The position numbers and the translations under genes are program-made. The notes under the pieces are model-generated. The model did not search any database, had not been told where the DNA came from, and worked only from the letters and a program-made list of their open reading frames with translations. Of a stretch of 56,119 nucleotides of DNA, positions 41,821-49,392 are shown piece after piece (positions within the stretch are counted from its first letter, which is position 1; every line of letters starts with the position of its first letter). The stretch is from Lachnospiraceae bacterium UBA7784 (GTDB lineage: Bacteria > Bacillota > Clostridia > Lachnospirales > Lachnospiraceae), in contig DLDA01000011.1 in the NCBI GenBank assembly GCA_002480925.1, positions 1-56,119 of the forward strand, read 5' to 3'.

Positions 41821-42238
41821 TATCCAAATAAGTCTGCAAAATAAGCGCAGCTGCAGTCTCGTCCACCTTTTCCTTGATCTTCTCATGGCTTTTAAAGCCG
41901 GCGGCCTTCATAGACTGTTCTGCGATCACTGTTGTAAATCTTTCGTCCTGGTAATATACCGGTATCCCGGTCTTAGTAGTAAGAATTGTCCCGAATTCGC
42001 GGGTAGCTGCACACCTTTCCCCTTCTATCCCGTCAAGTCCTATAGGCAGTCCTATCACAAAAAGCGACACGGAATATTTCTCTACAAGTTCCCTAATGGC
42101 TGCTATAGTAGTACGGAGCTTGGTAGGACGTGCTCTCCTTATAGTAAGAAGCGACTGTGCAGTAATATAGAGCGGATCTGATACAGCCACTCCGACTGTC
42201 CTGCTGCCGTAGTCAAGTCCCAGTATCCTGCCCTCCAT
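41795..42238 (-). CDS. ruvX: Putative pre-16S rRNA nuclease / Holliday junction resolvase-like YqgF (RuvX)
   Basis: The 147-residue RNase H-fold protein begins with ILGLDYGSRTVGVAVSDPLY (first catalytic Asp) and includes FVIGLPIGLDGIEGERCAAT, PVYYQDERFTTVIAE (Glu) and EKVDETAAALILQTYL (last Asp). These are the YqgF signatures. The start shares one base with the ireB stop. The ireB-ruvX-DUF1292 order is conserved in Firmicutes. Confidence 0.94.
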   Translation of the reverse strand: MEGRILGLDYGSRTVGVAVSDPLYITAQSLLTIRRARPTKLRTTIAAIRELVEKYSVSLFVIGLPIGLDGIEGERCAATREFGTILTTKTGIPVYYQDERFTTVIAEQSMKAAGFKSHEKIKEKVDETAAALILQTYLDNGKNNLHR

Positions 42239-42504
42239 CAGCTCTCCCAGGCCTTGCGGTCGATATATTCACGAAGAAGTTCCTCAACGAGCTCATCTCT
42301 CTCGACCTTCATGATAAGGCTTCTGGCATTATTATGACTTGTGATGAATGTCGGATCTCCTGACATTATGTATCCGACTATCTGGTTTACAGGATTATAT
42401 CCCTTCTCTGACAGGGCCTTGTATACGAGATGTATAATCTCCTTAACCGTTATGGAATTGTCGCTCTGCACCTTGAAATACTGTGTCTGACTAAGGTCTT
42501 TCAT
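42238..42504 (-). CDS. ireB: IreB family regulatory phosphoprotein (YrzL)
   Basis: An 88-residue small protein with the family pattern MKDLSQTQYFKVQSDN, VKEIIHLVYKALSEKGYNPV, NQIVGYIMSGDPTFITSHNN and LVEELLREYI. IreB is a substrate of the PASTA-type kinase IreK that affects cell-wall homeostasis; Thr residues near the N-terminus (LSQTQYF) fit the phosphorylated site. Start 42504 has AAGGAG upstream, better than the upstream in-frame codon at 42540. No IreK homologue is in the window. First gene of the long operon running to yajC. Confidence 0.92.
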   Translation of the reverse strand: MKDLSQTQYFKVQSDNSITVKEIIHLVYKALSEKGYNPVNQIVGYIMSGDPTFITSHNNARSLIMKVERDELVEELLREYIDRKAWES

Positions 42505-42583
42505 AATACGTCTCCTTGCTGCGTTACTCACGATTTCCATGAAGCTGATCTTACAGTTTCACGAACAATTCAAACTTTTATTT

Positions 42584-42612
42584 ATGATACTACAAACATC
42601 TTAACTTTTCAA
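42584..42612 (-). promoter_or_regulatory. Promoter of the ireB-to-yajC operon, overlapping the end of mtaB
   Basis: TTGAAA (42612-42607, inside the Leu-Lys codons just before the mtaB stop), 17-base spacer, TATCAT (42589-42584). Predicted start is about 75 bases before ireB. Confidence 0.55.
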
Positions 42613-43920
42613 GTGCATATATCCGCTGTCTATTTCCCCAAGCTGCCCCGAAACAAACCTGCCTGACATATCCTGATCGGATTCGTACAGTACCCTTATA
42701 TATTCAGGCGTATATCCGGTCCACATCTCCCTTCCGTTTACCATCTCCCTTTCCTCGAGAAGGGCGATGGCATGCTTTCCTATATGCCGGCTCAGATAGT
42801 CCTGCTTAAGCCCTGCTGCCACATGGCGCAGCACCTCCGACCTTTCTGCCTTGATCCGCTTTGACAGCTGTCCTGTCATCCTCTCTGCCCTTGTCCCCTG
42901 ACGGACAGAATATGGAAAGACATGGATCTCATAGAAGGCTGCCTTTTTTGCAAACTCAAGTGACTCATGAAACTCCTGTTCAGTTTCTCCCGGAAAGCCA
43001 CAGATCATATCGCATGTTATGGCCGGATCATCAAAATACTTCCTCAGATATCCTACTGACTCAAGGAATTCATCCGTGCTGTAGCTTCTGTTCATTCTTT
43101 TAAGGACTGTATCGGATCCGCTCTGCAGTGACATATGGAAATGAGGACACATAAGGGGAATAGCCGACAGTCTCCTTGCAAAATCCTCTGTCACGGCTGA
43201 TGGCTCAAGTGAGCCAAGCCTTATCCTCTTTACTCCATCCACCTGACTTATCATTTCAATGAGATCTACCAGTCCACAGGAGCCGTATGAATAGCTTGTA
43301 AGCCTTATTCCTGTAAGGACAAACTCTCTGAAGCCGTCCTTTACAAGCTCCCCAATCTCCTCTATCACCTTTTGTGGATCCCGGCTCCTCTCCCTTCCTC
43401 TTGCGTATGGGATGATACAGTAGGAGCAAAACTGATTGCAGCCGTCACATACCTTTACAAAGGCTCTTGTATGGTCCTCCTTTTCTGAAGGGCCGTTCTC
43501 CTCGTATTCAAACACTCCTTTATTTATATCCGGCACACAGATCTCCCTGGCATCAGGATCATTCTTTCTCTTTTCCAGAAGCTTTTCTATCTCCTCGAGG
43601 AGATGGCTCTTCTGATTGTTTCCAAGTATCAGATCTGCTACGCCCTCCCTTATCAGGACATCCTTACCGGTATTGGCATAGCATCCGCAGGCTACAACTA
43701 TGGCCCGGGGATTCCTTGTCCTTGCCCTGCTTATCATCTGTCTCGACTTCTGGTCTGCTACCCTGGTCACTGTACAGGTATTTATCACATAGACATCCGC
43801 CCTTTCTGTAAATGGCACTATCCTGTATCCGGCCCTTCTTAAGGATTCCTCCATACCCTCCAGCTCATATGCATTTACCTTACAACCAAGATTATGAAAG
43901 GCTGCTGTCCTGTTTTCCAA
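42601..43920 (-). CDS. mtaB: tRNA t6A37 methylthiotransferase MtaB
   Basis: Radical SAM enzyme that adds a methylthio group to t6A37 of ANN-decoding tRNAs. The 439-residue product begins FHNLGCKVNAYELEGMEESL (MTTase domain Cys1, with the other two Cys in NTCTV and ACGCYA), and the SAM cluster is CDGCNQFCSYCIIPYARGRE. The C-terminal TRAM-like segment is IALLEEREMVNGREMWTGYT. The MtaB subgroup (rather than MiaB) fits 'FHNLGCKVN' and the length. The start is TTG with AGGAG nine bases upstream; it lies just after a terminator that separates it from the HPr-like gene. Confidence 0.94.
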   Translation of the reverse strand: MENRTAAFHNLGCKVNAYELEGMEESLRRAGYRIVPFTERADVYVINTCTVTRVADQKSRQMISRARTRNPRAIVVACGCYANTGKDVLIREGVADLILGNNQKSHLLEEIEKLLEKRKNDPDAREICVPDINKGVFEYEENGPSEKEDHTRAFVKVCDGCNQFCSYCIIPYARGRERSRDPQKVIEEIGELVKDGFREFVLTGIRLTSYSYGSCGLVDLIEMISQVDGVKRIRLGSLEPSAVTEDFARRLSAIPLMCPHFHMSLQSGSDTVLKRMNRSYSTDEFLESVGYLRKYFDDPAITCDMICGFPGETEQEFHESLEFAKKAAFYEIHVFPYSVRQGTRAERMTGQLSKRIKAERSEVLRHVAAGLKQDYLSRHIGKHAIALLEEREMVNGREMWTGYTPEYIRVLYESDQDMSGRFVSGQLGEIDSGYMHLKS

Positions 43921-43938
43921 AATAATCTTCTCCTGTAC

Positions 43939-43971
43939 AAAAACAAAGCCCCCTCTAATACGAGGGAGCCT
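43939..43971 (-). terminator. Intrinsic terminator between the HPr-like gene and mtaB
   Basis: A 10-bp stem (AGGCTCCCTC / GAGGGGGCTT, two G-U pairs; 43971-43946) with a 6-base loop followed by TGTTTTTG. It lies 24 bases after the HPr-like stop and 25 bases before mtaB. No separate promoter for mtaB is visible, so mtaB probably depends on readthrough. Confidence 0.75.
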
Positions 43972-43994
43972 CTTCTGATCTGCGTGCTAAAAGT

Positions 43995-44228
43995 CTACTG
44001 CTCAATGATATAAGGCTTTAATGCCTCGATGATATCAGCATCATTGTCTGCGTGAATAGTAAGATCGATCGGGCTTGAAAGATCAAGGGAAAAGATCCCC
44101 ATGATCGACTTGGCATCGATCACATATCTTCCAGAGATCAGATCGAAATCGCTGTCGAACTGGCTTATCGTGTTGACAAAGCTTTTTACCTTATCTATTG
44201 AGTTAAGAGAAATCTTCACTGTCTTCAT
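43995..44228 (-). CDS. HPr-like protein without the active-site histidine
   Basis: A 77-residue protein with HPr fold length and the regulatory-serine region intact: YVIDAKSIMGIFSLDLSSPI aligns with the Ser46 segment of HPr (KSIMGVMSL). The N-terminal active-site loop (NxxGLHARPA in HPr) is replaced by NSIDKVKSFVNTI, so there is no His15 for EI-dependent phosphotransfer. It resembles Crh in principle (Ser site kept, His lost). It may be phosphorylated on the Ser by HPr kinase and serve in regulation, not sugar uptake. GGAGG precedes the start; a promoter overlaps the prmA stop. Confidence 0.82.
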   Translation of the reverse strand: MKTVKISLNSIDKVKSFVNTISQFDSDFDLISGRYVIDAKSIMGIFSLDLSSPIDLTIHADNDADIIEALKPYIIEQ

Positions 44229-44275
44229 GTATTTCCTCCTGTAAAAAACCTGGACATCTCTCCCTTTACCCCTTT

Positions 44276-44304
44276 ATGTTAAAGCAAGCGAGAGAAAAAG
44301 TCAA
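44276..44304 (-). promoter_or_regulatory. Promoter of the HPr-like gene, overlapping the prmA stop
   Basis: TTGACT (44304-44299), 17-base spacer, TAACAT (44281-44276). The TGA within the -35 box is the prmA stop codon. The start is predicted about 40 bases before the HPr-like gene. Confidence 0.6.
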
Positions 44305-45248
44305 TCACTTATTGCAACAATAGAAACCCATTCTCCCTTATGGTTTATCTCTTTGATCTTGAAGCCATTCTCCTTCAAGGCATCCGTCACCTCATCCTCC
44401 TTGAAATCGATTATACCCGAGGTAAGGAGGATACCCTGATCCGCTATTGCCTGCTTTATCGACGGAAGCATCCTTATTATTATATCGGCAAGGATATTTG
44501 CGCATACCAGGCTGTATCCGCCTCCTACCTGTTGCTGCAGCTTTCTGTCACATGATATGTCCCCGATAAAAAGATGCATGTTGGAAGGATCTATATCGTT
44601 TCTTTTGAAATTCTCCTCTACAGCCTCCCTTGTAGCCGGATCTATATCTGTAGCAGTGACCTCTGCTGCCCCCTCACGAAGAGCTATCATGGAAAGGATA
44701 CCGCTTCCGGTTCCAAGGTCAAGAACCCTTTCGCCCTTATGGATATACCCTGGCAGCTCCTCGATAATAAGCCTGGTGCTCTCATGCTTTCCTGTCCCAA
44801 AGGTGATACCCGGATCCATCCTTATGATATGCTTACTGTCCAGGTCAGGCCTCTCCTCCTCCCAGCTTGGGACTATAGTATAGTCACCTACGCTGAAGGT
44901 ATGGAAGAACTCCTTCCACTTATCTCTCCAGTCTCTTTCATCTGTATATGAGATATCAATCGTAGCATTTCCTATGTCAGCCGTCTGCCTGAGCTGGTCA
45001 AGAGAGAACCTTATATCCTCTATAAGCCTTCCATAGTCACTGCCTTCTTCCACATAGAAAAAGATCTGGCTCTCACCATTATCCTCTCCCATATCGGGTA
45101 CAAGCTCCTTATAGCCCTCTCCCTCGAGAGGAGTCACTGCTGCCTTATCGCTTATCTCTATATTGGTGATCCCATGATCGTAGAGAAGGGCAGAAACCAG
45201 GTCCTCTGCCACCTCTCTCGTATTGATAGTAAACCTTATCCAGCGCAT
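44301..45248 (-). CDS. prmA: Ribosomal protein L11 methyltransferase PrmA
   Basis: Trimethylates ribosomal protein L11. The 315-residue product has an N-terminal L11-recognition domain, the linker DWRDKWKEFFHTFSVGDYTI, then MDPGITFGTGKHESTRLIIE (PrmA signature), motif I VLDLGTGSGILSMIALREGA and the NPPF-like NILADIIIRMLP. Length is normal. It is the last gene of the transporter-ior-paaK-thiI operon, 12 bases after the cysteine desulfurase gene. Confidence 0.95.
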   Translation of the reverse strand: MRWIRFTINTREVAEDLVSALLYDHGITNIEISDKAAVTPLEGEGYKELVPDMGEDNGESQIFFYVEEGSDYGRLIEDIRFSLDQLRQTADIGNATIDISYTDERDWRDKWKEFFHTFSVGDYTIVPSWEEERPDLDSKHIIRMDPGITFGTGKHESTRLIIEELPGYIHKGERVLDLGTGSGILSMIALREGAAEVTATDIDPATREAVEENFKRNDIDPSNMHLFIGDISCDRKLQQQVGGGYSLVCANILADIIIRMLPSIKQAIADQGILLTSGIIDFKEDEVTDALKENGFKIKEINHKGEWVSIVAISD

Positions 45249-45260
45249 AACATCTCCTTA

Positions 45261-46415
45261 TCAGTATCTGCGGTAGCGCAGAAGGACCGGTATTATCTGA
45301 TGCATTACATCAGAGGCGTATTCGACCTCCTCTGTCGTATTATAAATAGAAAATGAAAACCTCACAGTCGACTCAAGCAGACTGTCCTTAAGTCCTATCG
45401 CCTTAAGAGTCCTTGAAATAGAAGGACGGTTTGATGAACAGGCGCTTCCAGCCGATACATAGACCCCCTTGTCCTCAAGCGCATGGAGCAGGACCTCTGC
45501 CCTTATCCCCTCCACACTGACAGAGAGGATCTGTGGAGCGGACTCATCTGTAAGCAGTGAATTAAAGCTCACCTCTTCTATATCAGAAAGAAGTTCTGCC
45601 ATTCTTTTTTTAAGGTCTGCTAAATGCCTTCTGTGTCCCTCAGTGTCAGAAAACATCTCCTTTACAGCGACTCCCAGGCCAGCTATGGCCGGCACATTTT
45701 CTGTACCGCTCCTGTAGCCACTCTCCTGTCCACCTCCATAGATTACAGGAGCAAGCTTTACCTTGTCTCTTTTGTATAAAAAGCCGCTTCCCTTTGGTCC
45801 GTGTATCTTATGACCGCTTACTGAGAGAAGATCTATTCCCATCTTCCCCGGGAAAAGAGGAACCTTTCCATATGACTGGATTGCATCAACAAAGAAAAGC
45901 GCCTTAGGACATCTCTCATGTATTATCTCAGCTGACTTCTCAACCGGCATTACAGAGCCTATCTCATTATTGACATGCATCATGGCGACAAGAGCTGTAT
46001 CGTCTCTTAATGCATCCCTTAGGTCATCAGTGCTTATCACTCCATTACTGTCTGTAGAGAGATAGGTAACCTCGTATCCTTCTTCCTCGAGCTCCTTCAT
46101 AGGCATATATACAGCAGCATGCTCCACGGCAGTAGTAATTATATGCCTGCCTGCCCTCCTGTTGGCCTTAAGGCAACCAAAGATAGCCAGATTGTTGCTC
46201 TCTGATCCTCCTGATGTAAAGATTATCTCTTTTGGTGTGCATTTAAGGGATTTCGCTATTATCTCACGGCTTTCTCTTATATAGCCCTCTGCCTTCATTC
46301 CCTTGCCATGCAGCGATGAGGGATTTCCAAAATCATCAAGAAGGACCTGTCTCATCTTTTCGAAAGCCCCCTCGGAGCATCTAGTCGTTGCAGAATTATC
46401 AAAATAACATTCCAT
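45261..46415 (-). CDS. Cysteine desulfurase (NifS/IscS family, ThiI partner)
   Basis: PLP enzyme that moves sulfur from cysteine to an acceptor. The 384-residue product begins YFDNSATTRCSEGAF, has FTSGGSESNNLAIFGC, the PLP Lys in SVSGHKIHGPKGSGFLY, and the active Cys in YVSAGSACSSNRPSIS. It ends one base before thiI begins on the other side, i.e. thiI is immediately upstream with no gap. In Bacillus the dedicated desulfurase NifZ is likewise paired with ThiI, so sulfur supply for 4-thiouridine is the likely job. Confidence 0.94.
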   Translation of the reverse strand: MECYFDNSATTRCSEGAFEKMRQVLLDDFGNPSSLHGKGMKAEGYIRESREIIAKSLKCTPKEIIFTSGGSESNNLAIFGCLKANRRAGRHIITTAVEHAAVYMPMKELEEEGYEVTYLSTDSNGVISTDDLRDALRDDTALVAMMHVNNEIGSVMPVEKSAEIIHERCPKALFFVDAIQSYGKVPLFPGKMGIDLLSVSGHKIHGPKGSGFLYKRDKVKLAPVIYGGGQESGYRSGTENVPAIAGLGVAVKEMFSDTEGHRRHLADLKKRMAELLSDIEEVSFNSLLTDESAPQILSVSVEGIRAEVLLHALEDKGVYVSAGSACSSNRPSISRTLKAIGLKDSLLESTVRFSFSIYNTTEEVEYASDVMHQIIPVLLRYRRY

Positions 46416-47591
46416 TTATTTCACCAGTATAGTCTCTGTAGATTCATATGCTTTTTCAAGCAGATCATCTATCACATCATCAAGATGTGTCTCTGACTTT
46501 TCTATTACATCAAGCCTTGGCTTTGTAACAGGATGCTTTGCCACAAAGATAGTACAGCAGTCCTCATATGGAAGGATTGATGTATCATAGGTTCCGATCT
46601 TTTCAGATATATCTATGATATCCTGCTTGTCAAAGCCTATAAGAGGGCGGAATACAGGAAGCGAGGCTGCATGGTCAGTAACATAAAGTGACTGCATGGT
46701 CTGGGAAGCCACCTGTCCTAAGCTTTCTCCTGTGATAAGAGCCATATCACCGTCTAAGCCAGCGAAATGCTCTGCTATAGTCATCATGTATCTTCGCATT
46801 ATAATAGTAAGCTCATCATGAGGACATTTCTGATAGATTGCCATCTGTATATCGGTAAAGTTTACTACATGAAGCTTTATCGGCCCTGTGTATCTTGAAA
46901 GTATCCTTGCCAGATCCACTACCTTCTGCTTTGCGCGTTCTGATGTATATGGAGGCGCATGGAAATATGTAGCATCTATAGTCACTCCACGGCGGGCTAT
47001 CATATATCCGGCGACAGGAGAATCTATTCCTCCTGAAAGAAGCAGCATTGCCTTTCCAGCTGTACCTACAGGCATTCCACCGACTCCCTTGTGGTAGAAA
47101 ATATGGAAATTGATTCTCTCCCTTATCTCCACCTCTACCAGATAATCCGGATTATGCACATCAACAGAGGAAGCAGGAAAAGCATCCAGTATCCTTCCTC
47201 CGAGCTCCCTGTTTATCTCCATAGAGTTGAAAGGATAGTTCTTCCTCGCCCGTCTTGCCTCGACCTTGAAGCTAAACGGCTTATCCTTAAGCTCTTCCTT
47301 AAGGTAGCAAATGATCTGGTCTGATAGATCATCAAATCCGGTATCCTCTGTCATAATGCATGGACAGATCCAGATGACCCCGAAAACCTTTGAAAGAGCA
47401 TCTATGACCTCATCCTGATCAAAGCCCTCTCCCTCTACAAAGATCCTTCCCTGAGGTCTTGTGACCTTAAAGCTTCCGTCTATCTTACTCAAGGCCTCTT
47501 CGATACGCTTTACAAGGGTCTCCTCAAAGTAATGGCGGTTTTTACCCTTAAGGCCTATCTCTCCATACTTGACTAAGAATGCTTTTTCCAT
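46416..47591 (-). CDS. thiI: tRNA 4-thiouridine synthetase ThiI
   Basis: Makes s4U8 in tRNA. The 391-residue protein has an N-terminal ferredoxin-like/THUMP region (VKYGEIGLKGKNRHYFEETL; FSFKVEARRARKNYPFNSME) and a PP-loop ATPase (LLLSGGIDSPVAGYMIARRG). It ends without the rhodanese domain found in E. coli ThiI, so persulfide must come directly from a partner desulfurase, which is the next gene. The thiI and desulfurase genes abut with no space. Confidence 0.95.
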   Translation of the reverse strand: MEKAFLVKYGEIGLKGKNRHYFEETLVKRIEEALSKIDGSFKVTRPQGRIFVEGEGFDQDEVIDALSKVFGVIWICPCIMTEDTGFDDLSDQIICYLKEELKDKPFSFKVEARRARKNYPFNSMEINRELGGRILDAFPASSVDVHNPDYLVEVEIRERINFHIFYHKGVGGMPVGTAGKAMLLLSGGIDSPVAGYMIARRGVTIDATYFHAPPYTSERAKQKVVDLARILSRYTGPIKLHVVNFTDIQMAIYQKCPHDELTIIMRRYMMTIAEHFAGLDGDMALITGESLGQVASQTMQSLYVTDHAASLPVFRPLIGFDKQDIIDISEKIGTYDTSILPYEDCCTIFVAKHPVTKPRLDVIEKSETHLDDVIDDLLEKAYESTETILVK

Positions 47592-48830
47592 TTATTCAAA
47601 CCTTTCGTCGATCACTCTTTTTGACTTTTTCTCAGACCGTGGCAGGACTCCGATCTCTACGACCTTGACTATAGGAGTAAAGCCTATCCTAGTTCTTACC
47701 GCCTCGCTTACAGCCTCTGACATCTTGTTGAAGTCGACCATGCCACTCACTGCCTCTACATAGATCCTCATGGTATCCTTGCCGTCAAGATGAGATATCC
47801 TGATCTGATATTCGCTTGAGAGCTGGTCAAAGTCTGCAAGGATCTCCTCTATCTGCTTAGGGAATACATTGACTCCCTTTATCTTCATCATATCATCGGA
47901 TCTGCCCATTATGGTATCGATACGAGGATACCTGCTTCCACAGGCACACTCTCCAGGAATTATCCGTGAGATATCATGGGTCCTGAATCTGATAAGAGGT
48001 GCTCCTTCCTTTACAAGAGTAGTGATAACTATCTCTCCCCAGCTGCCGTCAGGAAGGTTCTTGCCTGTAGCCGGATCTATGATCTCCAGATAGATATAAT
48101 CATCCCAGTAATGCATTCCGCACTCATATTTGCAGCTGATACCGATTCCCGGTCCGTATATCTCGGTCAGGCCGTATATATCGTATATCTCAATGCCCAG
48201 CTCTCCTCTGATACGGTTCCTCATCTTTTCTCCCCATCTCTCTGATCCTATGATGCCCTTCCTCAGATATATATTCTCAGCCAGATCCTCTTTCTCTATC
48301 TCCTCGGCTAGAAGCAGGGCATAGGATGATGTGGAGCAAAGAACCGTAGTCTTCATATCCTGCATGAACTGGAGCTGCTTTCTGGTATTGCCGGGGCCCA
48401 TAGGGACAGCCATGGCTCCCAGTCTCTCACAGCCAGCCTGAAAGCCTATCCCGGCAGTCCACAGACCATAGCCCGGAGTGATCTGGACTCTGTCCTTTTC
48501 TGTAACTCCAGCCATCTGATAGCATCTTTTGAACATTTCTGCCCAGTCATCCACATCCTTTTTTGTATAAGGGATGATGACCGGAGTACCCGTTGTACCG
48601 CTTGAGGAATGGATACGGACTATCTTCTCCTCAGGCACAGTCATAAGTCCCAGAGGATAAGCCTCTCTCAGATCCTGCTTCTGGGAAAATGGAAGAGCTA
48701 AAAACTCTTCAACCGACTTTACCTCTTTTATACCTGCTTCTCTTAATTTTTTTCCATAAAAATTATCAGAGCTTTCCAGGCGCTTTACCTGGTCATTTAC
48801 CATTGCAAGCTGTGTCTCATTTATTTCCAT
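47592..48830 (-). CDS. paaK: Phenylacetate-CoA ligase family protein (PaaK-like)
   Basis: Adenylate-forming ligase that activates arylacetates to CoA thioesters. The 412-residue product has the P-loop-like SSSGTTGTPVIIPYTKKDVD, IYGLTEIYGPGIGISCKYEC, the Asp-Arg segment GRSDDMMKIKGVNVFPKQIE, and a C-terminal lid domain ending SEKKSKRVIDERFE. It overlaps iorB by 14 bases. With iorAB it can interconvert arylpyruvates and arylacetates via arylacetyl-CoA. The substrate (phenyl-, hydroxyphenyl- or indoleacetate) is not determined. Confidence 0.93.
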   Translation of the reverse strand: MEINETQLAMVNDQVKRLESSDNFYGKKLREAGIKEVKSVEEFLALPFSQKQDLREAYPLGLMTVPEEKIVRIHSSSGTTGTPVIIPYTKKDVDDWAEMFKRCYQMAGVTEKDRVQITPGYGLWTAGIGFQAGCERLGAMAVPMGPGNTRKQLQFMQDMKTTVLCSTSSYALLLAEEIEKEDLAENIYLRKGIIGSERWGEKMRNRIRGELGIEIYDIYGLTEIYGPGIGISCKYECGMHYWDDYIYLEIIDPATGKNLPDGSWGEIVITTLVKEGAPLIRFRTHDISRIIPGECACGSRYPRIDTIMGRSDDMMKIKGVNVFPKQIEEILADFDQLSSEYQIRISHLDGKDTMRIYVEAVSGMVDFNKMSEAVSEAVRTRIGFTPIVKVVEIGVLPRSEKKSKRVIDERFE

Positions 48831-49392
48831 AATTTAATGCCCTCTCGTTTATCTCCCAGAGCTTCTCCGGAAGCCTTTCATGTAATGCCATAACTATATC
48901 CTCTGCCGAAAGACCAAGCTCGCCCGATGCAAGCGCAGCTCCTAGCAGAAGGACATTCAAAACCTTTGAACTGCCTATTTCAGAAAGAGCCCTGTCTGTA
49001 TCTATTACAGTAAGATTTCTTACCTCTTTCCTGAGATAGTCTATATGAGCGGCCGGGTCATAGGATGACATACCTATCAGGGACGAAACCGGCTCAACAG
49101 GCCTGCTGCTAACCACGCAGGCACCTTCCTTCTTTAGAAAAGGAAGCTGTCTTACAGCCTCACCCGGCTCGAAGGCGATTAGCAGATCAGCCTGTCCTCT
49201 TCCTATTAGAGGCCCGTTTATGTCATCGCCTATCTTTATATCGGAGAAAACGCTTCCTCCTCTCTGTGCCATTCCTATGGTCTCAGCTGTCTCGACCTCC
49301 ATACCGCGCTTCATTGCTGCGGCCGATATCAGCTTGCTGGCAAGTATCGTTCCCTGACCGCCTACTCCGGCAAGTACTATGTTCTTACTCAT
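48817..49392 (-). CDS. iorB: Indolepyruvate:ferredoxin oxidoreductase beta subunit (IorB)
   Basis: Gamma-domain subunit of the arylpyruvate oxidoreductase. The 191-residue product begins KNIVLAGVGGQGTILASKLI, then VETAETIGMAQRGGSVFSDI, the typical pattern of the KOR gamma family. Start 49392 overlaps the iorA stop by 8 bases, with GGAGG inside the last iorA codons; an in-frame GTG at 49401 is less likely. Its own stop overlaps the paaK start. Confidence 0.94.
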   Translation of the reverse strand: MSKNIVLAGVGGQGTILASKLISAAAMKRGMEVETAETIGMAQRGGSVFSDIKIGDDINGPLIGRGQADLLIAFEPGEAVRQLPFLKKEGACVVSSRPVEPVSSLIGMSSYDPAAHIDYLRKEVRNLTVIDTDRALSEIGSSKVLNVLLLGAALASGELGLSAEDIVMALHERLPEKLWEINERALNYGNK

